Notes: generated by a model not told the origin, from the sequence alone. Positions 47,993 through 56,343 are shown, numbered from the stretch's first letter. The stretch is DNA of 64,000 nucleotides from Collinsella sp. An268 (GCF_002159765.1 NZ_NFJH01000004.1:1-64000); one strand, 5' to 3'. Numbers and translations are program-made.

Positions 47993-49411
47993 CTACTCCT
48001 TAGGCTCCGCCTGGGTTGCCGCGTCGGCATCATGGTACAGCACGTACGAGATGCCGAAGCTCACGAGACCGGCGATGGCGAACATGATGAGGTACTGCAC
48101 GGGCTGCGCGAGGCAGAGCAGGATGCCAAAGATGCCGGTGACGCCGGTGCCCGAGGCGGCGAGTCCTGCGACGGAGGCGAACATGGCGCCCAGACCGCCA
48201 CCGATACAGCCCGCCACGAAGGGCTTCACGAAGCGCAGGTTGACACCGAAGATAGCCGGCTCGGTGATGCCCATGAACGCGGAGAGCGACGAGGGCAGCG
48301 CGAGAGAGCGGACCTTGACGTCGCGCGTCTTGAGGGCGACGGCGAGGGCGGCGCCGGCCTGGCCGATGTTGGCGGCGCTCGCCAGCGGGAGCCAATAGGT
48401 CACGCCGTAGGCGGCGATCTGACCCAGATCGATGGTGGTGTACATCTGATGGATGCCCGTGACCACGGTGGGTGCGTAGAGCGCGCCCATGATGAGGGAG
48501 CCGATGCCGAGCGGCAGCGTCAAGAGGAACTGGATGGCGCCGAGAATCGCGTTCTCCGCCCACACGAAGACGGGGCCCACGGCGATCATGACGAGGTAGG
48601 CTGTCGCCGCCACCGATACGAGCGGCGTGACGAAGAGGTCGAAGGCCTCGGGCACGATCTTATGGAGCCGCTTCTCGATAAAGGCGAGGATGCCCGCCGC
48701 GATCACGATGGGGATGACGTGACCCTGATATCCCACCCACTCGATGCTGTAGATACCGGGGATGACGGCATAGGTCTGCGCCACGCCCTCGGTCGCCACC
48801 GTGTTGGCGTTCTGGAGACCGGGGTTGATGAGGAGCATGCCCACCACGGCGCCCAGATAGGGGTTGGCGCCGAACGCCTTGGCGGCGGAGAAGCCGATCA
48901 GGATCTGCAGGAACGTGAAGGCGGTGTTGGACACGAGGTTCAGGATCTGGTACCACGCGTTATCGGTGTCGAGCGCGATGAAGCCGTTCGTATCCATAAA
49001 CGAGAGGGCGCTCATGATGCCCAGCAGAAGGCCCGAGGCCACGATGGCGGGAATGATGGGGACGAAGACATCGCCCAGCAGCTTGATGGCGCGCATGAGG
49101 GGGTTCTTCTGCTGATCGGCCGCGGCGGCCTTCGCCTCCTCCTTAGAGGCGGCCGTGATGTTGCCGAGCGAGACGAACTCGTCGTACACCTTGTTGACCG
49201 TGCCCGTGCCGTAGATGACCTGCAGCTGGCCTGCCGCCTTGAAATTGCCCTTGGCGCCGGTCGCCGCATCCACCTTTGCCTGATCCACCTTGCTGTCGTC
49301 CGCAATCACCAGGCGCAGACGCGTCGCGCAATGCGCCGCCGAGACCACGTTGCCCGCCCCGCCGATCGCATCGAGGATCTCCTGCGCGGCCTGCCGATAA
49401 TCGAGTGCCAC
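47993..49411 (-). CDS. scrA: PTS sucrose-type IIBC permease
   Basis: Imports and phosphorylates sucrose. The 472 residues start with a IIB domain whose phosphocysteine is Cys28 in AAHCATRLRL. A charged linker (about 85-105) and the glucose-superfamily IIC membrane domain follow, with about ten helices, MGALYAPTVVTGIHQMY and SLSAFMGITEPAIFGVNLR. No IIA domain is attached, so a shared IIA-Glc is needed. The start is GTG 49411, with GGGAGGT 7-8 nt upstream; an upstream ATG would encode an arginine-rich run. It is followed by scrB and controlled by the operators at 49479-49620. Confidence 0.94.
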   Translation of the reverse strand: MALDYRQAAQEILDAIGGAGNVVSAAHCATRLRLVIADDSKVDQAKVDAATGAKGNFKAAGQLQVIYGTGTVNKVYDEFVSLGNITAASKEEAKAAAADQQKNPLMRAIKLLGDVFVPIIPAIVASGLLLGIMSALSFMDTNGFIALDTDNAWYQILNLVSNTAFTFLQILIGFSAAKAFGANPYLGAVVGMLLINPGLQNANTVATEGVAQTYAVIPGIYSIEWVGYQGHVIPIVIAAGILAFIEKRLHKIVPEAFDLFVTPLVSVAATAYLVMIAVGPVFVWAENAILGAIQFLLTLPLGIGSLIMGALYAPTVVTGIHQMYTTIDLGQIAAYGVTYWLPLASAANIGQAGAALAVALKTRDVKVRSLALPSSLSAFMGITEPAIFGVNLRFVKPFVAGCIGGGLGAMFASVAGLAASGTGVTGIFGILLCLAQPVQYLIMFAIAGLVSFGISYVLYHDADAATQAEPKE

Positions 49412-49478
49412 CGTATACCTCCCTCGAGTGAGCCTGCACCGATTCCCCGCCACCCGCTTCTCACGCCCGTGGTTGTGG

Positions 49479-49494
49479 AATCGTTCTCACGTCT
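49479..49494. promoter_or_regulatory. ScrR operator 1
   Basis: AATCGTTCTCACGTCT is an exact 16-bp copy of the sequence at 49520-49535, placed 41 bp apart upstream of scrA. The minus-strand form GTGAGAACGATT is half of a CG-centred LacI-type palindrome. Confidence 0.65.
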
Positions 49495-49519
49495 TAGTAA
49501 TAAGGCTGATTCGTTATGT

Positions 49520-49535
49520 AATCGTTCTCACGTCT
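49520..49535. promoter_or_regulatory. ScrR operator 2 / cre-like site
   Basis: This is the second exact copy of AATCGTTCTCACGTCT. On the minus strand, TGAGAACGATTACA fits the CcpA cre consensus TGWNANCGNTNWCA at every position. It falls between a TTTACA -35-like hexamer and an ATAACG -10-like hexamer, so a bound LacI-family repressor would block scrA transcription. Confidence 0.65.
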
Positions 49536-49608
49536 GTAAACGATAGAAATTCGACGGTAGACGGTATCCTTCTCGTGAAGCAGAGCGAGGGCTTACGTAT
49601 TTAGTTAT

Positions 49609-49620
49609 GGGAACGTTCTC
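49609..49620. promoter_or_regulatory. ScrR operator 3
   Basis: GGGAACGTTCTC contains the CG-centred palindrome GAACGTTC. It lies six bases beyond the scrR stop codon, about 90 bp upstream of operator 2, and could allow looping. Confidence 0.5.
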
Positions 49621-49625
49621 TTTTT

Positions 49626-50621
49626 TTACATCCGTTTTTGACGCGTCGAATCGCGGACAACGACGTCGTATCCCATCTTGATCTCACGCGCGACGGCGTC
49701 CTCGTCCGCCATGGACTCCGCCAGCATGCGGGCCGCCTCGGCGCCGGAGGTCTTGTAGTGGTAGTGCACCGAGGTGAGCGACGGCGTCACCACCTGCGAG
49801 ATATCGCTGTCTCCCACGGCGGCGACCTGCACGTCGGCGGGCACCGCGATGCCGCGGTCGGCAAGGCACGCCATGGCGCCGTAGGCGATGGAATCCGTGG
49901 CGCAGACCAGCGTATCGAAGGACACGCCGCGCTCCATCAGGCGCTCGCAAGCGGCGTAGCCGCTCTCTATCGAGAAGTCAGCGATGACGCAGGCACCCTC
50001 TTCGACGGCGACACCGCGCGCGGCGCAGCCCGCCAAGAAGCCCTCTCGCCGACGCCGGCCCGCCGCCACATCCTCTTCCAGGACGCCGATGTACGCGGGC
50101 CGGTCTCCCGCGGAGAGCACCCGCTCGGTGAGCGCTCGCAGGGCACCGTATTCGTCTTGGTAGACGCACGAGCGCCCCTCGAGCTTCTGGCTGAGGACCA
50201 CCAGCGGAACCGGCAGGGCCGCTATCGCCGCATCGTGCGCGGGCGTAAGGACGGTCGCCATCAAGATGACGCCATCCACCTTGCTGCGCTCGGAGAAGAG
50301 CCGCAAGAAGGAGACCTCGCGCGCAGCGTCGTTATCGGTATTGGCGAGAAGCGCCTGATAGCCGACCTCGTTCAGGACGCCCGTGATGCCCGCGACCATG
50401 CGGCTCACCGACGCGGAGTTGATCTTGGGGATGATGATGCCCACCAGACCCGACTTGCCCGTACGCAGGGTCTTTGCCTGCCGTGACGGCACATAGCCGG
50501 TCTCCTCGACCACCCGCGCGATGGCAGCGCGCTTCTCCTGCGACACGTAGCCGTCGTTGAAGTACCGCGAGACCGTTGCGCGCGAAACCCCCGCCATCTG
50601 GGCGACCTGATTGATATCCAT
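49626..50621 (-). CDS. scrR: LacI-family sucrose operon repressor
   Basis: A 331-residue LacI/GalR regulator. The N-terminal helix-turn-helix INQVAQMAGVSRATVSRYFNDG is followed by the hinge helix (YVPSRQAKTLRTGKSGLVGIIIP) and a periplasmic-binding-protein-like core. ATG 50621 is preceded by AGGAGGTCGCCC. It lies directly upstream of scrA on the same strand, with three operator-like sites between them. The effector is probably a sucrose- or fructose-derived sugar phosphate, by analogy. Confidence 0.92.
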   Translation of the reverse strand: MDINQVAQMAGVSRATVSRYFNDGYVSQEKRAAIARVVEETGYVPSRQAKTLRTGKSGLVGIIIPKINSASVSRMVAGITGVLNEVGYQALLANTDNDAAREVSFLRLFSERSKVDGVILMATVLTPAHDAAIAALPVPLVVLSQKLEGRSCVYQDEYGALRALTERVLSAGDRPAYIGVLEEDVAAGRRRREGFLAGCAARGVAVEEGACVIADFSIESGYAACERLMERGVSFDTLVCATDSIAYGAMACLADRGIAVPADVQVAAVGDSDISQVVTPSLTSVHYHYKTSGAEAARMLAESMADEDAVAREIKMGYDVVVRDSTRQKRM

Positions 50622-50727
50622 GGGCGACCTCCTCGGACATCAGTCTAGAGGACTTCCGCCACAGGTGGCAAGCAACCCCGGGCCCCATCGCCCTAACGAG
50701 CCCGAGCCGCGCAAGCGCGTGGCAGCG

Positions 50728-51216
50728 CTACCGCGTGCGCTCTATCTCGACGGCCACGCTCGAGAGCGGCAGGCCGATGGGCGCCCACGGCTTCGCGATG
50801 CGCAGGCGCACCGCTATGAGTGCCGGATAGTCTGCCAGCAGGCGCTCTGCCGTGGCCTCGGCAGCGGCCTCGATGAGCTTGAACGTGTGCGCGCGCAGGT
50901 ACGCGTCGATGGTGTGACACACCTCGCCGTAGTTGATCGAGGCGTCGAGGTCGTCGGTTGTGCCCGCGTGCGCGAGGCTCGTGTAGAGCGTTGCCGAGAC
51001 GACGAACTTCTGCCCGAGCTCGTTTTCCGCAGGGTAGACGCCGTGGTTGGCAAAGACCTCGAGACCCTCGATCAAGATCTTGTCGGCGTGCTCGAGCGCC
51101 GCGGGGTCGAGCTTGGCGAGCTCGCGGCGGGCGACGGGCAACCCCGCCCGGTCGCGCTGCGCAAGCGTGGTCTCCTCGCCGCGCGAGGTGTCTTCCGGCA
51201 GATGCTTATCGGTCAT
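50728..51216 (-). CDS. folB: Dihydroneopterin aldolase
   Basis: Converts dihydroneopterin to 6-hydroxymethyl-dihydropterin in folate synthesis. The core begins near residue 45: DKILIEGLEVFANHGVYPAENELGQKFVVS holds the substrate-binding Glu and the family HGV motif. DDLDASINYGEVCHTI and the catalytic Lys in RLRIAKPWAPIGLP follow. About 44 charged residues precede the core, giving 162 residues against about 120 normally. ATG 51216 has AAGGA 8 nt upstream. It is the last gene of the nrdD-nrdG-HD-folB series. Confidence 0.88.
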   Translation of the reverse strand: MTDKHLPEDTSRGEETTLAQRDRAGLPVARRELAKLDPAALEHADKILIEGLEVFANHGVYPAENELGQKFVVSATLYTSLAHAGTTDDLDASINYGEVCHTIDAYLRAHTFKLIEAAAEATAERLLADYPALIAVRLRIAKPWAPIGLPLSSVAVEIERTR

Positions 51217-51352
51217 GGCAATCATCCTTCCCCTGGGGTCTCCGGCGCGCCGGGGCGACAGCGCCCGCGTCCGCGTCGGGTGACCCCGTCGTCGTTCGAC
51301 CACCTCTATACCCGCACGGCACGAGCCCGCAACGGGCCGTGGCAAAAGAGCG

Positions 51353-51901
51353 TCAAATCTGGATGCAGAGGTTCTTCTTGGCATCGGGCCACGAGCAGGC
51401 GCGGCGCACGTCCGCTGGGCAGGAGAAGCACGGGCGCGAGGCCTTGTCCGCCCGGCAGAGCAGCCGCTCGAGCGGCTCGGCATCCGCGCGCAGGCGCCGA
51501 TGCCCGCGAATGGCCGTCACGATGGCACGGCGCTCCGCGTCGGTGAAGGCGACGTCCCCGTCGAGGCTCGCCAGGATATCGCCTGCAAGGCGCGCGCCCG
51601 TGAGCTCATGCGGCGCCCCCATGGCGTACTGCGTTGCCTTGCCGATGTCGTGCAAGAGCGCCGCCGCATAGACCACCTCGCGGTCGAGCCCGCAGCCCTC
51701 CTCGAGGTTTGCGATCCACATGAGGCGCGCCGCATCGAGCAGATGGCGCAGCTGGTGCCGGCAGAAGGGGCGGTCGCACTCGAGGCGCGCAAGCCAGCGG
51801 TATGCGGTTTGATAGGCAGGATGGAGCCAAATCGCATCGACGCGCGGCATAGGGGAAAGGCCCTGCTTGTGCGGATACCTCACATGCGTCTCCGTCATCA
51901 T
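51353..51901 (-). CDS. HD-domain phosphohydrolase with C-terminal Cys motif
   Basis: A 182-residue HD-domain protein. The metal site is formed by the His at RHLLDAARL, His84-Asp85 in ALLHDIGKAT and downstream acidic residues. The C-terminus carries Cys158, Cys161, Cys169 and Cys179 (RPCFSCPADVRRACSWPDAKKNLC), a likely metal or iron-sulfur site. This Cys-tailed HD type is, to my recollection, found near folate genes in Clostridia, and folB follows here by 136 nt. It could act on a pterin or nucleotide phosphate; not shown. Two adjacent ATG codons (51901, 51898) follow GGGGAG. Confidence 0.8.
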   Translation of the reverse strand: MMTETHVRYPHKQGLSPMPRVDAIWLHPAYQTAYRWLARLECDRPFCRHQLRHLLDAARLMWIANLEEGCGLDREVVYAAALLHDIGKATQYAMGAPHELTGARLAGDILASLDGDVAFTDAERRAIVTAIRGHRRLRADAEPLERLLCRADKASRPCFSCPADVRRACSWPDAKKNLCIQI

Positions 51902-51977
51902 CGCGCTCCCCTCTCCCGCGTCGCGCCCGCGCCGGGCCGCCGCCCGACGCCGCCCCAGCGCGCCGCCGCGCTTGCCG

Positions 51978-52577
51978 CTACATCGAATGCGTCGAATAGA
52001 CCTCCTCGTCGCGCCAGAGCACCACGGCCTCGGCAAGCGAGCAGCCACGCGCCGCCGCTGCGCGGCGCGTGGCGTTGAGGTCAATCAGGCGCTGGTTGGA
52101 CGAGCCGCGAAACCGCAGGCTGATATCGTAGAGCTCCTGCATCCATGGGCCGTCGACCAAGATGTCTATGGTATCGAGCACGCGGTCGGTCACCTCGGTA
52201 TGGTGACGGCCGCCGGGCATGAGCTCGTCGAGCACATCGCCCGTGAAGCACCAGATGGACTTCGCCGGGCTGCCGTCCGCGTGCACCCCGCGCGGGAACC
52301 GCGCGCGCACCCGCTCGAGAAACGGCACGAGTCCGCGCTGGTTCTCGGGCTCCATGGGCTCGCCGCCCAGCACGGTGAGACCGTCGGCAAACGGATGGTC
52401 GAGGCTTTCGATGATCCGGTCCTCCACCTCACGGGTAAAGGGCTCCCCCGCTGCAAAGCTCCACGCACCCGAGTTGAAGCACCCCGGGCACCCGCGCCGG
52501 CAGCCGGAGACGAAAAGCGACGTGCGCACGCCCTCGCCGTTGGCGATGTCGGAGTATTTGATCTCGGCGTAGTTCAT
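51978..52577 (-). CDS. nrdG: Anaerobic ribonucleotide reductase activating enzyme
   Basis: Radical SAM enzyme that installs the glycyl radical on NrdD. The 199 residues hold the cluster motif Cys26-x3-Cys30-x2-Cys33 (SGCRRGCPGCFN), LTVLGGEPMEPEN (the GGE SAM-binding motif) and a C-terminal extension after residue 165. GGAGG precedes ATG 52577. It is 103 nt downstream of nrdD, with a 17-bp imperfect direct repeat in the gap. Confidence 0.94.
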   Translation of the reverse strand: MNYAEIKYSDIANGEGVRTSLFVSGCRRGCPGCFNSGAWSFAAGEPFTREVEDRIIESLDHPFADGLTVLGGEPMEPENQRGLVPFLERVRARFPRGVHADGSPAKSIWCFTGDVLDELMPGGRHHTEVTDRVLDTIDILVDGPWMQELYDISLRFRGSSNQRLIDLNATRRAAAARGCSLAEAVVLWRDEEVYSTHSM

Positions 52578-52609
52578 CGCCAGCCTCCTCTCCCCTTACC
52601 GAATGCAAG

Positions 52610-52659
52610 CAGATGCGTCGAAACGGCACGGCCCCACAGGGGCGGATGCGTCAAAACGA
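52610..52659. repeat. Direct repeat between nrdD and nrdG
   Basis: GCAGATGCGTCGAAACG (52610-52626) and GCGGATGCGTCAAAACG (52643-52659) agree at 15 of 17 positions and start 33 bp apart, about three helical turns. They lie in the intercistronic gap and have no known meaning. Confidence 0.45.
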
Positions 52660-52680
52660 CCCCGTCCCCAAACGAGCACC

Positions 52681-54903
52681 TTACAGGTGCAGCACGCGGT
52701 CGCGGATCTCCTCGGTGCGCCCCTGGTTCCAGAACTGCGTGCCGATGTAGCCGCACGTACGGCGAGCGACGTTCAGCTTCTCCTGGTCGCGGTTGCCGCA
52801 ATTGGGGCACTCCCACACGAGCTTGCCGTCGTCCTCCACGATCTTGATCTCGCCGTCGTAGCCGCACACTTGGCAGTAATCGCTCTTGGTGTTGAGCTCG
52901 GCGTACATGATGTTCTCGTAGATGTACTGCATGACGCGGATGACGGCCTTGAGGTTATCCTGCATGTTGGGCACCTCGACGTAGGAGATGGCGCCGCCCG
53001 GCGAGAGCGCCTGGAACTCGCTCTCGAACTTGAGCTTGTCGAAGGCGTCGATCTTCTCGGACACGTGCACGTGGTAGCTGTTGGTGATGTAGCCCTTGTC
53101 CGTCACGCCGGGGATGATGCCGAAGCGGCGCTGCAGGCACTTGGCAAACTTGTAGGTGGTCGACTCGAGCGGGGTGCCGTAGAGCGAGTAGTCGATGTCC
53201 TCGGCGGCCTTCCACGCGGCGCACTTGTCGTTCATGTGCTGCATGACGGCGAGCGCGAAGTCCTTGCCGTGCTCGTCGGTGTGGCTCACGCCCTTCATGT
53301 AGCGCACGCACTCGTAGAGGCCGGCGTAGCCGAGCGAGATGGTCGAGTAGCCGCCGTACAAGAGCTTGTCGATGGTCTCGCCCTTGTCGAGGCGGGCGAG
53401 CGCGCCGTACTGCCAGAGAATAGGCGCGGCGTCCGAGAGCGTGCCCTTGAGACGCTCATGGCGGCAGCGCAGGGCCTTGTGGCAGAGCTCGAGGCGCTCG
53501 TCGAAGATCTCCCAGAACTTCTGCTCGTCACGGCCCGAGGAGCACGCCACGTCCACGAGGTTGATGGTGACGACGCCCTGATTGAAGCGGCCGTAATACT
53601 TGGGCTTGCCCGGCTCGTAGTTTTTGGCGCGCGCCACGTTGCCGTACCCGTTGCCGGAGCGGTCGGGCGTGAGGAAGCTGCGGCAGCCCATGCAGGTGTA
53701 GACGTCGCCCTCGCCCGGCTTCTCGCCCGCCGACAGCTTGAGCTCGCGCATCTTCTTGGCCGAGATGTAGTCGGGCACCATGCGCTTGGCGGTGCACTTG
53801 GCCGCAAGCTGCGTGAGGTAGAAGTACGGGCTTCCCTCGTAGACGTTGTCCTCGTCGAGCACGTAGATGAGCTTGGGGAAGGCGGGCGTGATCCACACGC
53901 CGGCCTCGTTCTTCACGCCCTCGTAGCGCTGACGGAGCGTCTCCTCGATGATCATCGCGAGGTCGTGCTTCTCGGCCTCCGAGCGGGCCTCGCCGAGGTA
54001 CATGAACACCGTCACGAACGGCGCCTGGCCGTTGGTGGTCATAAGCGTGACGACCTGGTACTGGATGGTCTGCACGCCGCGACGGATCTCGTCGCGCAGG
54101 CGCTCCTCCACCACCTCGGCGATCTTATCCTGGGGCGCGTCGACACCGAGCTCGGAGAGCTCCGTCTCGACCTGCCGGCGGATCTTCTGGCGGCTGACCT
54201 CCACAAACGGCGCGAGGTGCGTGAGCGAGATGGACTGGCCGCCGTACTGGCAGCTCGCCACCTGGGCGATGATCTGCGTGGCGATGTTGCACGCCGTCGA
54301 GAAGCTGTGGGGGCGCTCGATGAGCGTGCCGGAGATGACGGTGCCGTTCTGCAGCATGTCCTCAAGGTTCACGAGGTCGCAGTTGTGCATGTGCTGGGCG
54401 AAGTAGTCGGAGTCGTGGAAGTGGATGATGCCCTCGTTGTGGGCCTCCACCACGTCGGCCGGCAGCAGCACGCGCTGGGTGAGGTCCTTGGAGACCTCGC
54501 CGGCCATGTAGTCGCGCTGCACGGAGTTGACGGTGGGGTTCTTGTTGGAGTTCTCCTGCTTGACCTCTTCGTTGTTGCACTCGATGAGGGAGAGGATCTT
54601 GTCGTCGGTCGTGTTCTTCTGGCGCTTCAGTCCCTGCACGTAGCGGTAGATGATGTACTTGCGCGCGACCTCGAACTTGTCGAGCTTCATGAGCTCGTCC
54701 TCGACGAGGTCCTGGACCTCCTCCACCGAAACGGTGTGGCCGGCGTTCTCGCACGCCTCCGTCACGTTCTGCGAAGCGTAGATCACCTGACGCTCCGTCA
54801 GGCGATCGCTCTCCTGAACGTCGAGATTGGCGGCGCGGATGGCGTTCTCGATCTTGGTGATGTCGAAGGCTACCTCGGTACCGCTGCGCTTGATGATCTT
54901 CAT
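52681..54903 (-). CDS. nrdD: Anaerobic ribonucleoside-triphosphate reductase
   Basis: Oxygen-sensitive class III ribonucleotide reductase, 740 residues. An N-terminal ATP-cone (KIIKRSGTEVAFDITKIENAI) senses dATP/ATP. The ten-stranded barrel contains CMGCRSFLTPDRSGNG with active-site cysteines. A zinc site is formed by CQVCGYDG and CPNCGNRD, and the glycyl-radical site is Gly718 in RRTCGYIGTQFWNQG. ATG 54903 has CGAGGA 7 nt upstream. It heads an operon with nrdG. Two NrdR boxes 31 bp apart lie 145-190 nt upstream. Confidence 0.96.
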   Translation of the reverse strand: MKIIKRSGTEVAFDITKIENAIRAANLDVQESDRLTERQVIYASQNVTEACENAGHTVSVEEVQDLVEDELMKLDKFEVARKYIIYRYVQGLKRQKNTTDDKILSLIECNNEEVKQENSNKNPTVNSVQRDYMAGEVSKDLTQRVLLPADVVEAHNEGIIHFHDSDYFAQHMHNCDLVNLEDMLQNGTVISGTLIERPHSFSTACNIATQIIAQVASCQYGGQSISLTHLAPFVEVSRQKIRRQVETELSELGVDAPQDKIAEVVEERLRDEIRRGVQTIQYQVVTLMTTNGQAPFVTVFMYLGEARSEAEKHDLAMIIEETLRQRYEGVKNEAGVWITPAFPKLIYVLDEDNVYEGSPYFYLTQLAAKCTAKRMVPDYISAKKMRELKLSAGEKPGEGDVYTCMGCRSFLTPDRSGNGYGNVARAKNYEPGKPKYYGRFNQGVVTINLVDVACSSGRDEQKFWEIFDERLELCHKALRCRHERLKGTLSDAAPILWQYGALARLDKGETIDKLLYGGYSTISLGYAGLYECVRYMKGVSHTDEHGKDFALAVMQHMNDKCAAWKAAEDIDYSLYGTPLESTTYKFAKCLQRRFGIIPGVTDKGYITNSYHVHVSEKIDAFDKLKFESEFQALSPGGAISYVEVPNMQDNLKAVIRVMQYIYENIMYAELNTKSDYCQVCGYDGEIKIVEDDGKLVWECPNCGNRDQEKLNVARRTCGYIGTQFWNQGRTEEIRDRVLHL

Positions 54904-55046
54904 GCGAATCCTCGTATCTGTCGCAAGTCTTCTGGGTCGGGCCCCGGGCCGCACGAAGCCCGCCGCCCGGGCCCCAGCGGGTGAGGCAGCACGGTGCAAC
55001 GGATATGTGGCGCGAGAGCGTGGTATCCATATTAGGCTACCGGAGC

Positions 55047-55062
55047 TCACCATATGCTGAGG
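55047..55062. promoter_or_regulatory. NrdR box 2 (weaker)
   Basis: TCACCATATGCTGAGG matches the NrdR consensus ACACWATATATWGTGT at about 11 of 16 positions. It sits exactly 31 bp from the stronger box at 55078-55093, the spacing typical of paired NrdR boxes. Confidence 0.6.
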
Positions 55063-55077
55063 ATTTTTATCTTCCTA

Positions 55078-55093
55078 ACACTACATGTTGTGT
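55078..55093. promoter_or_regulatory. NrdR box 1
   Basis: ACACTACATGTTGTGT is a near-perfect palindrome matching the NrdR consensus ACACWATATATWGTGT at 14 of 16 positions. It lies upstream of nrdD and is separated from the second box by 15 bp. NrdR would repress nrdDG when dATP is high. Confidence 0.82.
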
Positions 55094-55095
55094 TT

Positions 55096-55189
55096 CTGCA
55101 GGTGAGAGCAATTGGTGGAATTACGGACACATTACCTTTTGGTTGATAGCGGGGCGCCTGCGCTCGCACCCCGGCGCCCTCACCTGCAG
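55096..55189. other. 94-nt inverted-repeat structure upstream of nrdD
   Basis: Exact 11-bp arms CTGCAGGTGAG (55096-55106) and CTCACCTGCAG (55179-55189) enclose a smaller hairpin GGGCGCC/GGCGCCC and an ACCTTTTGGT-like dyad. It could be a structured RNA, the 3' end of the peptidase transcript or a DNA element. No known riboswitch class was recognised. The rest of 55190-55324 holds no gene and is locally AT-rich. Confidence 0.45.
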
Positions 55190-55324
55190 GGGTTTGGATT
55201 TTGAGGTTTTTGGGTCTCAGAATAGTTCCACAAGTCCGACCGCTCGCCCATCGGCAAACGGATGAAAAAATCTCTTGACCTAGATGTTGTGGACGGGCCC
55301 TCCGCGTACCGGTGCGGGGCCGCA

Positions 55325-56167
55325 TCAGGAACCGAGCGCCCATAGGTTGCTCGCCTGGCCGAGCACGCGCTCGATATCCCACGTGGTATGCGTTCGTTCG
55401 GCGCTGTTGGGGTCGTGCACGATCACGGTGCCGTCCTCAGCGAGGCCCGCGAGCACGATGAAGTGCCCCGTCGTGGTGAAGTCTCCGGGCCGGACGCTCG
55501 CGATGACCACGGAGCCCGCCTCGAGTGCCGCGCGCACCTGCGATGCGTCTGCCGGCAGCTCCTCGCTTGTGAGCCCCAGCTGGGCTGCGCCCTCCGTCAT
55601 GAACGACCACGCCGTCATGCCGTCCACCGTGTAGCCGCCGCGCTCCGCGAAGGAGGCCATGTCCGCAGGCGTCATGTCGTCGCGCCCCGTGAGCGCAACG
55701 TACGCCATGGTGAGGCAGGTGGGGCCGCAGCCGTTCTCGCCCACGGTGCCGCCGGCATAGGGCTCGGCGGCCCATGCGGGGTCGGTCTGGTAGAGCTCGG
55801 GAACCTCGCCGGCGCGCCATGCGGAGCGGGGCGTGGAGGCAGGACCCGAGCCCGCGAGGCCGGAGAGCACCGCGTCCCCGGCCGCCGCCCACGCGCCGCC
55901 GTCGGCAACCGCGCCCAGCGCGACGGCGCCCGCAAGCCCGAGCGCCACGAGGGCGAGCGCCGCTGCGAGCAAGCGCCGCCCGAGACGGGGCCCGCGTCTG
56001 CGCCGCGCCCTCCTCAAGACCCCTCGGCGCCCACCCGATGCGGCGCGCGCGGGGCGCCGCCTTGCGGGCACCGGTGCGTGCGCCGCGCCCAAGGGGGCCG
56101 TGTTGCCGATAGGCTCCGCCGCGTACCCGCGCCCGCCTGCCGCAAAGCGATAAGAGCTGCCGTTCAT
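55325..56167 (-). CDS. Membrane-anchored C39-like cysteine peptidase
   Basis: A 280-residue protein. Residues 1-65 are cytoplasmic and strongly Arg-rich, 66-90 form one membrane helix, and 120-280 an extracellular C39-like (papain-type) domain. The domain has Cys147 in NGCGPTCLTM, the His in TTGHFIVLAG and the Asp in IVHDPNSAERT, so the triad is intact. Such domains process or bind peptides at the cell surface. AAAGGA precedes ATG 56167. It lies downstream of a VanRS-type two-component system on the same strand, 176 nt away. The substrate is unknown. Confidence 0.83.
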   Translation of the reverse strand: MNGSSYRFAAGGRGYAAEPIGNTAPLGAAHAPVPARRRPARAASGGRRGVLRRARRRRGPRLGRRLLAAALALVALGLAGAVALGAVADGGAWAAAGDAVLSGLAGSGPASTPRSAWRAGEVPELYQTDPAWAAEPYAGGTVGENGCGPTCLTMAYVALTGRDDMTPADMASFAERGGYTVDGMTAWSFMTEGAAQLGLTSEELPADASQVRAALEAGSVVIASVRPGDFTTTGHFIVLAGLAEDGTVIVHDPNSAERTHTTWDIERVLGQASNLWALGS

Positions 56168-56343
56168 GCGTGTCCTTTCTCTCGGGGATGACCTGCATCC
56201 ACCATAGGGAGGGCCCGCATAACGAGTCTTGAGGGAAACCCTAAGCTTTGGTTAACGCCGCCGCGGGCGCCCTAGAGAAACGCTGACTTGCAAGCCCGCG
56301 GCCGCCCGCACCAGCCGGCATGCCGGAGTGAATCGGCGCTTCC

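Noticed and set aside
52603-54984. A 793-codon plus-strand frame opposite nrdD
   Set aside because: The nrdD frame has complete catalytic motifs; the opposite frame is low-complexity Val/Leu/Asp/His-rich sequence mirroring the codon bias.
55278-55293. A possible third NrdR box (ACCTAGATGTTGTGGA)
   Set aside because: It shares the CTAGATGTTGTG word but not the full palindrome, and lies about 200 bp from the paired boxes.
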